Notes under the pieces: generated by a model | The model's input: only the letters and a program-made list of their open reading frames with translations | Databases searched by the model: none | What the model was told of the DNA's origin: nothing | Source: Psychrobacter sp. Cmf 22.2 | GTDB taxonomy: Bacteria; Pseudomonadota; Gammaproteobacteria; Pseudomonadales; Moraxellaceae | Direction: 5' to 3' | Assembly (NCBI RefSeq): GCF_001921745.1 | Contig: NZ_MRYA01000005.1 | Coordinates: 62,001 to 126,000, forward strand | Length of the DNA: 64,000 nucleotides | Shown: piece by piece, positions 31,558 to 40,167 of the stretch | How positions within the stretch are numbered: the first letter of the stretch is position 1 | Layout: every line of letters begins with the position of its first letter | Translations under genes and position numbers: made by a program

Positions 31558-32919
31558 ATGTTAAGCGATAGTAAGATCCGTAAGCTTAAACCTAGTGAGA
31601 AATGCACGCCTGCGCGTCCTGACAAATACAGTGATCAGCAAGGTTTACAGCTATTAGTACGCAATACTGGCACAAAGACATGGATAAGCGCCTATCGCTT
31701 TGATGGTAAGCAAACACGAATGACACTTGGCACTTATCCTCTTATGTCGTTGTCTGAAGCAAGGCAGGCTAATACTGAGATCAAGGCACTACTCACCGAT
31801 GGTATCGATCCAAAAAATAAAAAGCGTCAAGACAAGCTTGCCAATATCCAAGCGCAGAAGTTTAATGACTACGCATTAGATTGGCTTAATGAGCGTCAGC
31901 GTAACGTCAAACCGCGTACCTATCAGCAAGACTATAATCGTATGCATAAAGACGTGTTGCCACACTTTAAAGGTATTGCTTTAAAGGACGTGAGCTTTGA
32001 AGATTGCCGTTCAATGGCAGATGAGATCGAAAAGCGTGTGAACAAAGACGGTGAGCCACCGCGTGAAGTCACCAGACGTACTATCGATTTGGTTGCTAAT
32101 GTCCTAAGGCGTGCCAAACGTGAACGTATTATCGAGCAAAACCCAATCGATGATCTAAAAGCGCTCTACCCTAAAGCCAAAAGTCAGCACATGAAGCACG
32201 TGGATATTAATGAGCTGCCTGCGCTACTACAAGCTATCGAAGGCTATCATGGTCATGATCAGACTCGTTTAGGTATGAAGTTTTTAGCCTATTCATTTTG
32301 TCGTACTATCGAGCTACGTATGATGAAATGGTCACACATCGATTTTGCGAACCGCTTATGGCGTGTTGATATCGATAATCTTAAAATTGCACGTAAGCAC
32401 GTTGTACCATTGTCAGATCAGATGCTCGCAGTGCTAGAAGAGATGAAACCTATCACAGGACAATATGAGTATGTGTTCTATCATACGGGCATGCATCAGC
32501 CGTATAGTGAAGAGTTCATTAATAACGCACTTGATATCTTAGGCTACGCAGGTAAACAGACAGGTCACGGCTTTCGCCATATCGCCTCAACCAACTTAAA
32601 CGAGCTTGGCTATATGGGCGATGCTATCGAAAAGCAAATGGCCCATGATAAAAAAAGCAGTATTAGAGCGGTATATAATCATGCACAGCATTTAGAAGAG
32701 CGCCGTAAAATCATGCAGGTCTGGGCAGACTTTTTAGACCTGCTAAGAGACACAGGCGAGGTTGTAGACTTTCAGACTGCGAGGCAGCAGATTGAGCAGT
32801 CGCTTAATAGTCCGAAAAATGCGCTATTAACAGATGTCGACAGCAATGCTCTAATACAAGCTTTATTAGATAAAGGTATAAGCCCTGAAGACATGAAAAG
32901 ATTAGCGAGCAAGAAGTAG
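31558..32919 (+). CDS. int: Tyrosine integrase, P4/bacteriophage-island type
   Basis: Site-specific recombinase of 453 aa that would integrate and excise the element at tRNA-Ser. The N-terminal DUF4102-like arm-binding domain (residues about 1-90: LSDSKIRKLKPSEK ... DGKQTRMTLGTYPLMSLSEAR) and a SAM-like core-binding domain precede the catalytic domain. Catalytic residues visible are Arg near 249 (FCRTIELR), HGFRH near 337, and Tyr near 373 (IRAVYNHAQ). An Asp/Glu/Lys-rich tail of about 50 residues follows. Adjacent to attL and facing into the element. Confidence 0.95.
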   Translation: MLSDSKIRKLKPSEKCTPARPDKYSDQQGLQLLVRNTGTKTWISAYRFDGKQTRMTLGTYPLMSLSEARQANTEIKALLTDGIDPKNKKRQDKLANIQAQKFNDYALDWLNERQRNVKPRTYQQDYNRMHKDVLPHFKGIALKDVSFEDCRSMADEIEKRVNKDGEPPREVTRRTIDLVANVLRRAKRERIIEQNPIDDLKALYPKAKSQHMKHVDINELPALLQAIEGYHGHDQTRLGMKFLAYSFCRTIELRMMKWSHIDFANRLWRVDIDNLKIARKHVVPLSDQMLAVLEEMKPITGQYEYVFYHTGMHQPYSEEFINNALDILGYAGKQTGHGFRHIASTNLNELGYMGDAIEKQMAHDKKSSIRAVYNHAQHLEERRKIMQVWADFLDLLRDTGEVVDFQTARQQIEQSLNSPKNALLTDVDSNALIQALLDKGISPEDMKRLASKK

Positions 32920-32983
32920 TACTAAGCGATCCATACTGGATTGACGGCAATAATTTATCTCATGCAATGAATTAAATATATCA

Positions 32984-34333
32984 TTACCTTTTATTATAGT
33001 TTAACAAAGCGTCTCTTTGTCTTTTTCTTTTGTTAGTTTGATTTGGCTTTATTTCTAAGTCTTTTATGGCTTCCTCAAGCTCGATAGGTTCTTCAACTTC
33101 AATAGCCTCTTCAAGCTCGACAGGCTCTTCAACTTCAATAGCCTCCTCAAGCTTAACAGACTCTTGTTGTTTGATAGGCTTTTCTAATGGTGACTTTTCC
33201 TTAACAGACCTTCTGCCGCTAATAAGTTTATCAATCGCCGACACTTCATACGTATTATCTAAATCTACTTTTTCAATCAGTGCCTCTATGACCTTTTTAG
33301 GAGTAGCGTTCAATTGACCAGATAACTTAATTAGAGTGCTATGTGCCTCTTTATTAAGCGTAAGGCTACGGTCATTTTTTGTAGTAGATCTGATTTTCCT
33401 ATGCTCACGTGAACGTCGTGCCTTTATTAACAGATTGATAATTTCGTAAGCACTAAGCTTTGCGAAATTTTTCTTTTTATTGATATTATCGAGTTCTTCT
33501 TCTGATTGGTTTGTGGTGACAGTATTTATATCATTTTTTACACCATATGGGTATAGAGATGCATCAGCCGAACTAGTGATGTATATATACTGCCGTATAT
33601 CCAAAGAAGCTTTAACTAGTGCAATTTTATCCTTTTTACTCACTGGTACAAATATACCAACGAGTACCAGTATTTCATCAGCTTTGAACCTTTCCAGAAT
33701 AGCGTCAACTTCATCTACAGGAAGTTTGTTAAGCCAATTTAGAAAATGATCATCGATGCGGTTCGAAACGTAATTACCTTGATGATTATTGAATGAAGTT
33801 CGATGATCAATGGGTAAATCATATGTATTGTGGTCAAATGCTCCTCTAATTATCTCAGCAAGATCTCCCCTCAAACTGCATCCATGAATATCTATCACGT
33901 GTAACAAACGATTAACAAATTCAGCTTCAGAAGTAGATCGTAAATAACTTAAGAAAAACTTTCGGTTTGAATGATTGAAAGTAGCCATACTATAGCTCAG
34001 CCATATTGCAGCTCTCAACTCGGTTTTGATCCATAACAAATCGTTATCATTAATAAGTATTTTATGTACATTATCACCTATTATTTGAGCAGCTTGATTT
34101 GGATTCTTTTCCTTCTGTAAAGCATCCATTAAGCATTTATGTACTGCAGTTTTATCTGGTAAATCAAATATACCTAGGGCTGTAGTAGTTTTGTTTTTCT
34201 CAAAATACGCAAGAGAATAGTAAAAAACATAGGCTTGTCTCACCGTGAGTTTTTTGACTACATTATCCCAAAGAGGATTGCCTTTATACCTACTTCCGTA
34301 CAACTCTTCGACGATATCAATATGATCACTCAT
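32984..34333 (-). CDS. Hypothetical protein with probable ribbon-helix-helix and acidic repeat tail
   Basis: 449-aa protein of unknown family. The first 300 residues are mostly helical and lack familiar motifs. Residues about 318-355 (RSLTLNKEAHSTLIKLSGQL and following helix TPKKVIEALIEKV) have the strand-helix-helix pattern of MetJ/Arc-type DNA-binding domains. A Glu-rich tail (about 394-430) repeats EEAIEVEEPVEL two and a half times, followed by a basic end (NKRKRQRDALL). It is convergent with the integrase and divergent from the replication gene, with a perfect 14-bp palindrome 66 bp upstream of its ATG. It may be a regulator or partition-type protein. Confidence 0.65.
   Translation of the reverse strand: MSDHIDIVEELYGSRYKGNPLWDNVVKKLTVRQAYVFYYSLAYFEKNKTTTALGIFDLPDKTAVHKCLMDALQKEKNPNQAAQIIGDNVHKILINDNDLLWIKTELRAAIWLSYSMATFNHSNRKFFLSYLRSTSEAEFVNRLLHVIDIHGCSLRGDLAEIIRGAFDHNTYDLPIDHRTSFNNHQGNYVSNRIDDHFLNWLNKLPVDEVDAILERFKADEILVLVGIFVPVSKKDKIALVKASLDIRQYIYITSSADASLYPYGVKNDINTVTTNQSEEELDNINKKKNFAKLSAYEIINLLIKARRSREHRKIRSTTKNDRSLTLNKEAHSTLIKLSGQLNATPKKVIEALIEKVDLDNTYEVSAIDKLISGRRSVKEKSPLEKPIKQQESVKLEEAIEVEEPVELEEAIEVEEPIELEEAIKDLEIKPNQTNKRKRQRDALLNYNKR
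33069..33150 (-). repeat. 36-bp tandem repeat encoding a 12-residue acidic repeat
   Basis: Units at 33069-33104 and 33105-33140 differ at only a few third positions; a third copy starts at 33141 and decays after about 16 bp. It keeps the reading frame and adds 12 residues per unit, so copy number could vary without breaking the gene. Confidence 0.85.
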
Positions 34334-34398
34334 TATAATAGACTCAATAAATAAGGCTTAATTAGCATAAAAAAAACGCATTTTAGAAGTATAAAAAA

Positions 34399-34412
34399 TA
34401 CGCTATAGCGTA
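34399..34412. promoter_or_regulatory. Perfect 14-bp palindrome, candidate operator
   Basis: TACGCTATAGCGTA, flanked by A-runs, lies 66-79 bp upstream of the ribbon-helix-helix-like gene's ATG. Such short perfect palindromes are typical operators of dimeric repressors. Confidence 0.5.
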
Positions 34413-34759
34413 ATAAAAACGTGGTTAACATTGGCTGTTATGACATGCTACATATGAGTTAAATTATCAAATAATGCTTATTTGATAGTCTAATACTATA
34501 TTAATGGTAATCTTAATCTGTGTTAGAAACAATATTTGATTTTGAGTCAGTTTTTTATAACTTAATTAGTAGCTTTAGCAAGGTGATGAGCTTAGTTATT
34601 TTTTCAAATTATTTGGCACCTTCTGAGAAGTCAGATTACTAAGAACTCGTTAATAGATACGAGCCTTATTTACTATCTTTAATCACTATCTAGCTTTGTC
34701 AACTATTGTCTGAAGCGAATAAAAATTTTCAGCTAGAAATATAAAATCTAGCATTTAAT

Positions 34760-34919
34760 GCGTTTTATCAAAACGCTAATATGGAAACTTTTGGTTTCCA
34801 ATTAAACCTATTGGCTTCAAGCTAACTCCATTCTTAACACATTTTCATAATCTCTCGTCTCACTCGTATCCAAATGCCAAATACTAAAAAAGCAGAACGC
34901 GCTGTCACGCAATCTGCTT
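34760..34919. other. Cluster of hairpins upstream of the replication gene, candidate origin
   Basis: Three clear hairpins fall within 160 bp: GCGTTTT-ATC-AAAACGC (34760-34776), TGGAAAC-N5-GTTTCCA (34782-34800) and AAGCAGA-N16-TCTGCTT (34890-34919). A weaker, nearly loopless repeat lies around 34811-34825. They sit 110-270 bp before a HUH-type initiator gene, where a double-strand or single-strand origin would be expected. The rest of 34334-35032 is AT-rich without a gene. Confidence 0.45.
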
Positions 34920-35032
34920 AGTTGGTTATTTATATTATTAACTAAAGATTAAATAACTATGAGTAATTTAATACGCACTTCATTGATGATTATGTACAGC
35001 AACTCAAACTTTAAAATCAATGGAGCACACTC

Positions 35033-35947
35033 ATGTCACAATCACTCATCAACCAATCACATCTCATCTCTAACATCGACAGACTGGTTAGAGATATCAT
35101 ATTTAACCCTGTTTGTTTCGAGAACGTCAAAACTCGTTTAAATGGGTTATACCATCCGTTCATGGATAACTTTGATCATACGTTGTTTTATTCACAAACT
35201 ATCGACTCATTTGTCTATAGCACCGATGCTATCGTCGGTGATTTATATCCGTCTGACGTTATTTGGGATCACGATAAAACACAGCAATTTATTAATAATC
35301 TATCGTGCTATAAAAGCACGATAGAGATTGAAGATAATGCCCGACGCTATCAAGAAATACAGAATATGAAAAATCTTGAGTTTTATATCAGAAATTTACT
35401 TAATCACTATTCAAAATTATTATTCGTTCGAGTCGATTTGAAATACTTACAAGATAGCAGTCACTTGGTGAATATCGAGGACTTCAACTTGCACATGAAG
35501 AAGCTTCGAGAATTTATCGGTAACAAAGAGACTTGCTTTGCAAGTTTGCAAGGCAACGCTTGGGCATTAGAGCAAGGGTTTGAAAATGGCGGTCTACACT
35601 GTCATCTACTACTAATCTACGATGGAGCGAAGCGACAAGATGACTGGTACTTGGCTAATGAAGTCGGCAAGAAGTGGCAGAGTATTACTTCAGGTGCAGG
35701 CACCTACTATAACTATCATGATGCAGAGACTAAACAGAACTACCAAAAAAATGGAAAGCTAGGCATTGGTATGATTCACCGTGATAAACCACAGCAAGTA
35801 GAGAACGCTGTATGTACAGCGCTATACTTGACTAAGCCTGAAAAGCAAGGACAGCACTTAAAAGTCTGGTTACCTAGCATGCGCACCTTTGGCCGTGGGA
35901 TTTATAGAACGGCTAAGCGTCGTGGAATACCTCCTATATCAAACTAA
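35033..35947 (+). CDS. Inovirus Gp2/YagK-YfjJ-type replication protein
   Basis: 304-aa protein whose second half resembles the YagK/YfjJ C-terminal family (inovirus Gp2-like), related to HUH endonucleases. Key motif: GGLHCHLLLIYDG at about residues 184-196, an H-x-H metal site, then a Tyr-rich stretch (GTYYNYHDAETKQNY) and the typical ending MRTFGRGIYR. It probably nicks an origin for rolling-circle replication of the excised element, or acts as a satellite-type replication factor. A GGAG ribosome site precedes the ATG. Followed at distance by a strong terminator. Confidence 0.75.
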   Translation: MSQSLINQSHLISNIDRLVRDIIFNPVCFENVKTRLNGLYHPFMDNFDHTLFYSQTIDSFVYSTDAIVGDLYPSDVIWDHDKTQQFINNLSCYKSTIEIEDNARRYQEIQNMKNLEFYIRNLLNHYSKLLFVRVDLKYLQDSSHLVNIEDFNLHMKKLREFIGNKETCFASLQGNAWALEQGFENGGLHCHLLLIYDGAKRQDDWYLANEVGKKWQSITSGAGTYYNYHDAETKQNYQKNGKLGIGMIHRDKPQQVENAVCTALYLTKPEKQGQHLKVWLPSMRTFGRGIYRTAKRRGIPPISN

Positions 35948-36015
35948 TTTTAAATACATACTACTGTCATGAGATCGAGCATTAGCGTCTTAGTGCTCAT
36001 CCTTACTCACTGATT

Positions 36016-36043
36016 AAAGGCCTGCCTCGTGCAGGCCTTTTTT
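36016..36043 (+). terminator. Intrinsic terminator after the replication gene
   Basis: Perfect 10-bp stem AAAGGCCTGC (36016-36025) with GCAGGCCTTT (36031-36040), a 5-nt loop, and T-run. Confidence 0.9.
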
Positions 36044-36065
36044 ATGCGCGCAATAAGGAGCCCTT

Positions 36066-36347
36066 ATGAAACCAGTATGTCCACGCTGTCAGTCGTCCGC
36101 TGTTTATGTGATGATTGATAGTACTAACCATCAGCTTATTGATGAGCTGTTATCACCCGCTGCACTGATTGGTCTTGGTGTCAGTCTATGCAAATCATTC
36201 AAAGTCCATCCTGTGATCGGCGTGATTGCAGGTACTGCGATTGCAACCGTCATCGAGCTTGCAAAGCTTCATAGCGCTTTACCGATGCTAGTTAATAAGC
36301 AGCATCGCTGTGATGACTGTACGCACATTTTCTCAACCATCAATTAA
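36066..36347 (+). CDS. Small zinc-ribbon protein with a membrane-like segment
   Basis: 93 aa. Two CxxC pairs (CPRCQS near the N-terminus, CDDC near the C-terminus) frame a hydrophobic middle (LIGLGVSLCKSF and PVIGVIAGTAIATVIELA). This looks like a zinc-ribbon interrupted by a helical hairpin. Good ribosome site (AAGGAG). It sits alone between a terminator and the DUF932 gene. No named function. Confidence 0.65.
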   Translation: MKPVCPRCQSSAVYVMIDSTNHQLIDELLSPAALIGLGVSLCKSFKVHPVIGVIAGTAIATVIELAKLHSALPMLVNKQHRCDDCTHIFSTIN

Positions 36348-36403
36348 TGAATAAACGCATTACTTAATGCTTATAAACAATTAAACCTAAAAGGAAATTA
36401 ATC

Positions 36404-37396
36404 ATGGCACATTTAATCGAAAACATGGCTTATGTTGGCGATACCCCTTGGCACGGCTTAGGTAGCCAGTTGCCAAAGAATCAACCTATCGAAGTCTGGG
36501 CTCGTGAGGCTGGTATGGATTGGCGTATCGAGTCCTCCGATGTCAGCTACATGGCTAGTAATGAAAAAGGGCAAAGCCTGATCATGCCTTTTGATAGCAA
36601 TAAGGTGTTATACCGCTCAGATACGCTTGAGCCGTTATCAGTGGTCAGTCAACGCTATCAAGAAGTACAGCCGCGTGAAATTCTAGAGTTCTATCGTGAC
36701 TTAACCGAGCACTCACACTTTGAGCTTGAGACCGCTGGCGTTTTAAAGGGTGGTCGTAAGATGTGGGCTCTTGCTCGTACAGGTCAGTCCATGACCCTAA
36801 AGGGCGGTGATGTTAGTAATGGCTACCTTTTGCTGGCTACCGCTTGTGATGGGACGTTAGCAACGACAGCGCAGTTTACCAATATCCGTGTGGTGTGTAA
36901 TAACACCTTAGCGGTAAGCCTCGCTGATGGTAGTGGCGGTGTGGTCAAAGTACCGCATAGTACCTCCTTTGATGCTGATCGCGTCAAGCAGCAGCTAGGC
37001 GTCTCAGTCAAGCAGTGGAACGAGCACATGTATGAGATGAAGCAGCTGACCCAGCGCCGCGTTACTCAAGCAGAAGCGGCAAACTATCTTAATCGAGTCT
37101 TCAACGATCAAGATAACGACATCATTCTGTTTAACAGTGCTAAGAAAGAAAAGGACGCCGTACCGAATGCTCGCGCCATGAATCAGGTGATGAGTATGTT
37201 TAACGGTCAAGGTCGCGGAGCTGATCTCGATTCAGCGCGTGATACCGCTTATGGCCTGCTATCTGCTATGACCGAGTATGTGGATCATGAGCGCCGTGCT
37301 ATGTCTACCGATCACAGACTAGACTCAGCGTGGTTTGGTGCTGGAGCTAAGCTGAAGGAGAAAGGCTTAGAAGAGTCGCTACGTATGCTGGCTTAA
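36404..37396 (+). CDS. DUF932 (phage/plasmid-like) protein
   Basis: 330 aa, starting MAHLIENMAYVGDTPWHGLG, the hallmark of the DUF932/TIGR03299 family found on phages, plasmids and integrative elements. Other family segments: DVSYMASNEKGQSLIMPF, LYRSDTLEPLSVVSQRYQ, NIRVVCNNTLAVSL. Its role is unknown; family members often neighbour recombination genes, as here with YqaJ. AAGGAAATT ribosome site. Confidence 0.9.
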   Translation: MAHLIENMAYVGDTPWHGLGSQLPKNQPIEVWAREAGMDWRIESSDVSYMASNEKGQSLIMPFDSNKVLYRSDTLEPLSVVSQRYQEVQPREILEFYRDLTEHSHFELETAGVLKGGRKMWALARTGQSMTLKGGDVSNGYLLLATACDGTLATTAQFTNIRVVCNNTLAVSLADGSGGVVKVPHSTSFDADRVKQQLGVSVKQWNEHMYEMKQLTQRRVTQAEAANYLNRVFNDQDNDIILFNSAKKEKDAVPNARAMNQVMSMFNGQGRGADLDSARDTAYGLLSAMTEYVDHERRAMSTDHRLDSAWFGAGAKLKEKGLEESLRMLA

Positions 37397-37424
37397 TCAG
37401 CTACAGCTTTATATTTAAACAATC

Positions 37425-37449
37425 AACCACGCCTTAGGGCGTGGTTTTT
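37425..37449 (+). terminator. Intrinsic terminator after the DUF932 gene
   Basis: AACCACGCC (37425-37433) pairs with GGCGTGGTT (37438-37446), 4-nt loop, T-run after. Confidence 0.9.
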
Positions 37450-37504
37450 CTATGCCGATTATTCAACCAGTCACATTCACTAATCCATTTATAAGGAATT
37501 TATC

Positions 37505-38623
37505 ATGGAAACCATCGCTTTAAATACCAACGTTCAGCCAAGTCGTCGTAAGCGTAAAGTAGTACAAGCTAAGCACACCAAGCCGAATACTAACATTAAC
37601 GCTAAGACTAACACTCAAAATAAGAAGGAAATCGTTAAGCAAACCAAATCTACTATGCCCAGGCGCTTGGTTAGTACTAAGGACTTAAGCCGTGACAAGT
37701 GGCTTGAGATTCGCCGTCAAGGGATTGGCAGTAGTGATGCTGCCGCTGCTTGCGGTATTCATCCTTACTTGTCAATGCTAGAGCTATGGCTGATTAAGAC
37801 GGGACGCGCAAGCTCAGACTTAGAGGAAAGCTTAGAGGGATATGCGCCACTGTATTGGGGCAATACTTTAGAACCGATGGTCGCTAAGTACTACCAAGAA
37901 AAGACAGGCAATAAGGTAAGGCGCGTCAATGCTATCTTGCAACACCCTGAGCCCGATAAAGCCTTTATGCTTGCCAATCTTGACTATGCAGTGACAGGTA
38001 GCGAGGAAGTGCAAGTACTTGAATGCAAAACCGCTGGTGAGCATGGCGCGAAATTATGGCGAGATGGCGTACCGTTATACGTGACTTGCCAAGTACAACA
38101 TCAGCTAGCGGTTACTGGTAAACAAGCCGCTCATATCTGTGTATTGCTATGCGGACATGAAGCGAAGATCTATAAGGTTGAGCGTGATGAGCGCTTAATT
38201 GAATCGATCATCGAGCAAGAGCGTCTGTTCTGGCAGTACGTAGAGACTGATACACCACCAAACCCTGATCATAGCGAGTCAGCAGCCAAAGCGTTAAAGC
38301 TACTTTATCCAACGCCTAAGCCGTCAAGCAGGATTGACTTTAAGAACGATGATGGCGCGAACAAGCTGTATGAGCAACTGCTGAGCTACCGTGACTATAT
38401 GCAGGAACTAGAAGATCGCCATGACCAGGTGAAGCATCAATTGCAAAACTTAATTAAAGACAATGAAGTGGCTGTATTTAACCAAGGCGCTATTTCATGG
38501 AAGCGCTCTAAAGATAGCGTTGGTCTTGATAGTAAGGCCGTTGTTAAAGCGCATCCTGAGCTATTAGCCAAGTTTAGTAAAACCAAGCAAGGCAGTCGCC
38601 GCTTTGTGGTCTTAAGCGATTAA
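37505..38623 (+). CDS. YqaJ-family viral recombinase/exonuclease
   Basis: 372-aa relative of lambda exonuclease, which resects double-stranded DNA 5' ends for single-strand annealing. After a basic 60-residue leader comes the YqaJ core: WLEIRRQGIGSSDAAAACGIHPYLS, YWGNTLEPMVAKYYQE, the catalytic Asp in MLANLDYAV and the ExK motif LECKTA. A helical C-terminus follows. No Bet/RecT annealase is recognisable in the element. Single-gene unit bounded by terminators. Confidence 0.9.
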   Translation: METIALNTNVQPSRRKRKVVQAKHTKPNTNINAKTNTQNKKEIVKQTKSTMPRRLVSTKDLSRDKWLEIRRQGIGSSDAAAACGIHPYLSMLELWLIKTGRASSDLEESLEGYAPLYWGNTLEPMVAKYYQEKTGNKVRRVNAILQHPEPDKAFMLANLDYAVTGSEEVQVLECKTAGEHGAKLWRDGVPLYVTCQVQHQLAVTGKQAAHICVLLCGHEAKIYKVERDERLIESIIEQERLFWQYVETDTPPNPDHSESAAKALKLLYPTPKPSSRIDFKNDDGANKLYEQLLSYRDYMQELEDRHDQVKHQLQNLIKDNEVAVFNQGAISWKRSKDSVGLDSKAVVKAHPELLAKFSKTKQGSRRFVVLSD

Positions 38624-38690
38624 GTGCTTATGCCAAAAGCACACTATTGACTCATGCAATAAACCTACTAACGACAGCAAACGCATAAAT

Positions 38691-38715
38691 GCCCACCTTC
38701 ATAGGTGGGCTTTTT
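38691..38715 (+). terminator. Intrinsic terminator after the YqaJ gene
   Basis: GCCCACCT (38691-38698) pairs with AGGTGGGC (38703-38710), 4-nt loop, then TTTTT. Confidence 0.92.
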
Positions 38716-38755
38716 ATTTGCTTTACCCATTTTATTAAACACAAGGAATACCACT

Positions 38756-39667
38756 ATGATTAAAGGTCTAACCATAACCCCACCTGTACTTGGTCGCATT
38801 AGCATCGGTAAAGTCATCTTAAAAGATGGCAAACGTCTCCCTGCCAAAGACGATCAATTCACCATCACCAGCCAAGTGCAAAATAAAGACGGCTGGATCA
38901 ATCATCCCCTAAACGAGGTGCTGCGTAAAAGTAAAACCGATAAGCTCAGACAAATACCCGTACGTATGCTATTTAATGATCCTGAGCTAAACCTGCGAGC
39001 AGAATACACGCTATTTGATCGACAAACGGGACGCCCCTTATGCGTAGGCGACGGTGAGCACTGCCAACGTCGAACCAACAACGGTGTGGAGCAACTGCCT
39101 TGTCCTTCGCCTGATCGCTGTCCCTTAGCTCAAGGCGGAGCCTGTAAACCATACGGTCGTCTCTACGTTAATCTAAGTGAAGACGATGAGCTTGGCACCT
39201 TTGTCTTTCGCACAACTGGCTTTAATAGCATTCGTACGCTTGCCGCTCGTTTACGCTACTTTGCTGCGGTATCCGGTAATAAGCTGTCTTGCTTGCCGCT
39301 GCAACTCACCCTACGTGGTAAAAGTACGACGCAAAGCTATCGTACGCCTATCTACTTTGTGGATCTAACGCTACGTGAGGGGGTAACGCTTAAGGAAGCG
39401 GTCTCTAATGCGCAAACCATTGATAATGAGCTGATCGAACATGGCTTTGATCAAGCGGCTTTAGAAGCTATAGCAAAGCAAGGCTACGTGAACTCTTGCT
39501 TTGAGATCGATAGTGAGATGGCCTACGAGGTAGATGCGTTTGATAGTAGCGACGGTGATGATCAAAATGCCGAAGGTCAACAAGACAACTCACCAAAGCC
39601 GTTGCCCATGCATGACGTGACAAGCATAAAGCAGGGGCTACAGCAAAGCGTGACAGCGGTAAGCTAA
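38756..39667 (+). CDS. Cys-rich phage/plasmid protein, Gp3-like (recombination directionality-type)
   Basis: 303 aa. Start MIKGLTITPPVLGRISIGK; the centre carries a Cys cluster (GEHCQRR ... PCPSPDRCPLAQGGACKPYGRL) that likely binds a metal, followed by a beta-rich segment (GTFVFRTTGFNSIRTLAARL). Such proteins are often annotated as hydrolase or metal-binding, and the layout recalls Gp3-like recombination directionality factors. Function is not established; directionality is a guess from resemblance. ATG at 38756 follows AAGGA. The acidic C-terminal third looks disordered. Confidence 0.6.
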   Translation: MIKGLTITPPVLGRISIGKVILKDGKRLPAKDDQFTITSQVQNKDGWINHPLNEVLRKSKTDKLRQIPVRMLFNDPELNLRAEYTLFDRQTGRPLCVGDGEHCQRRTNNGVEQLPCPSPDRCPLAQGGACKPYGRLYVNLSEDDELGTFVFRTTGFNSIRTLAARLRYFAAVSGNKLSCLPLQLTLRGKSTTQSYRTPIYFVDLTLREGVTLKEAVSNAQTIDNELIEHGFDQAALEAIAKQGYVNSCFEIDSEMAYEVDAFDSSDGDDQNAEGQQDNSPKPLPMHDVTSIKQGLQQSVTAVS

Positions 39668-39686
39668 GTTAAAGCCACAGCATAAA

Positions 39687-39716
39687 AAGGAGCTGATTCG
39701 TTCAGCTCTTTTTTTA
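39687..39716 (+). terminator. Intrinsic terminator after the Gp3-like gene
   Basis: GAGCTGA (39689-39695) pairs with TCAGCTC (39701-39707), 5-nt loop, then a run of seven or more T. Confidence 0.88.
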
Positions 39717-39818
39717 TGGGCTAAGCAAAAACAGGACGCTATAGGATGCCGTAAAAAAATATAGGACTCGGTAAGTATATGAGAGGACACGCTCTCATTC
39801 ACTTATAAGGAGATGATT

Positions 39819-40085
39819 ATGAAACAGTTAAACGCAAGCACTCAACAGAATAATTCAATACCAAGCATGCCACTGATACCTCGTATGCTACCGCTTAAAC
39901 AAGTCGTATACTATACAGGCCTTAGTAGCACAACAATTTACGACATGCTCGATAAAAGATCAGATCGTTATGATTCGACCTTTCCTGTTCAGGTCAAGCT
40001 ATCAAAAGGTAGAGTGGCATGGGTTGAGAGCGAAGTCTCTCAGTGGATTGAGAATAAAATAATAGCCAGAACACAGTCACTATAA
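39819..40085 (+). CDS. alpA: AlpA-family transcriptional regulator
   Basis: 88-aa MerR-like helix-turn-helix protein. LPLKQVVYYTGLSSTTIYDM is the AlpA recognition fold, then FPVQVKLSKGRVAWVESEVSQWI, the wing and C-terminal helix. AlpA proteins activate excision genes or integrase in P4-type elements. ATG at 39819 has AAGGAG at proper spacing; an in-frame ATG two codons earlier overlaps that site. Followed by a terminator. Confidence 0.88.
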   Translation: MKQLNASTQQNNSIPSMPLIPRMLPLKQVVYYTGLSSTTIYDMLDKRSDRYDSTFPVQVKLSKGRVAWVESEVSQWIENKIIARTQSL

Positions 40086-40090
40086 GCAAT

Positions 40091-40125
40091 AAACCCCAGT
40101 TTGATAAATGAACTGGGGTTATATT
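40091..40125 (+). terminator. Intrinsic terminator after alpA
   Basis: AACCCCAGTT (40092-40101) pairs perfectly with AACTGGGGTT (40111-40120), 9-nt loop. The downstream T-run is short, but the A-run on the left could serve the convergent TRAP gene. Confidence 0.78.
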
Positions 40126-40167
40126 CTGATATCAGTCATTATAACTGAACCAGCTATTCTAAATAAG

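Noticed and set aside
33066..33317. Ser-rich rightward frame opposite the acidic repeat
   Set aside because: A mirror of the 36-bp tandem repeat on the other strand; the leftward 449-codon frame explains it.
35033..35947. Conjugative relaxase
   Set aside because: It has an HxH motif, but its overall pattern is Gp2/YfjJ-like and no type IV secretion or coupling-protein genes are present.
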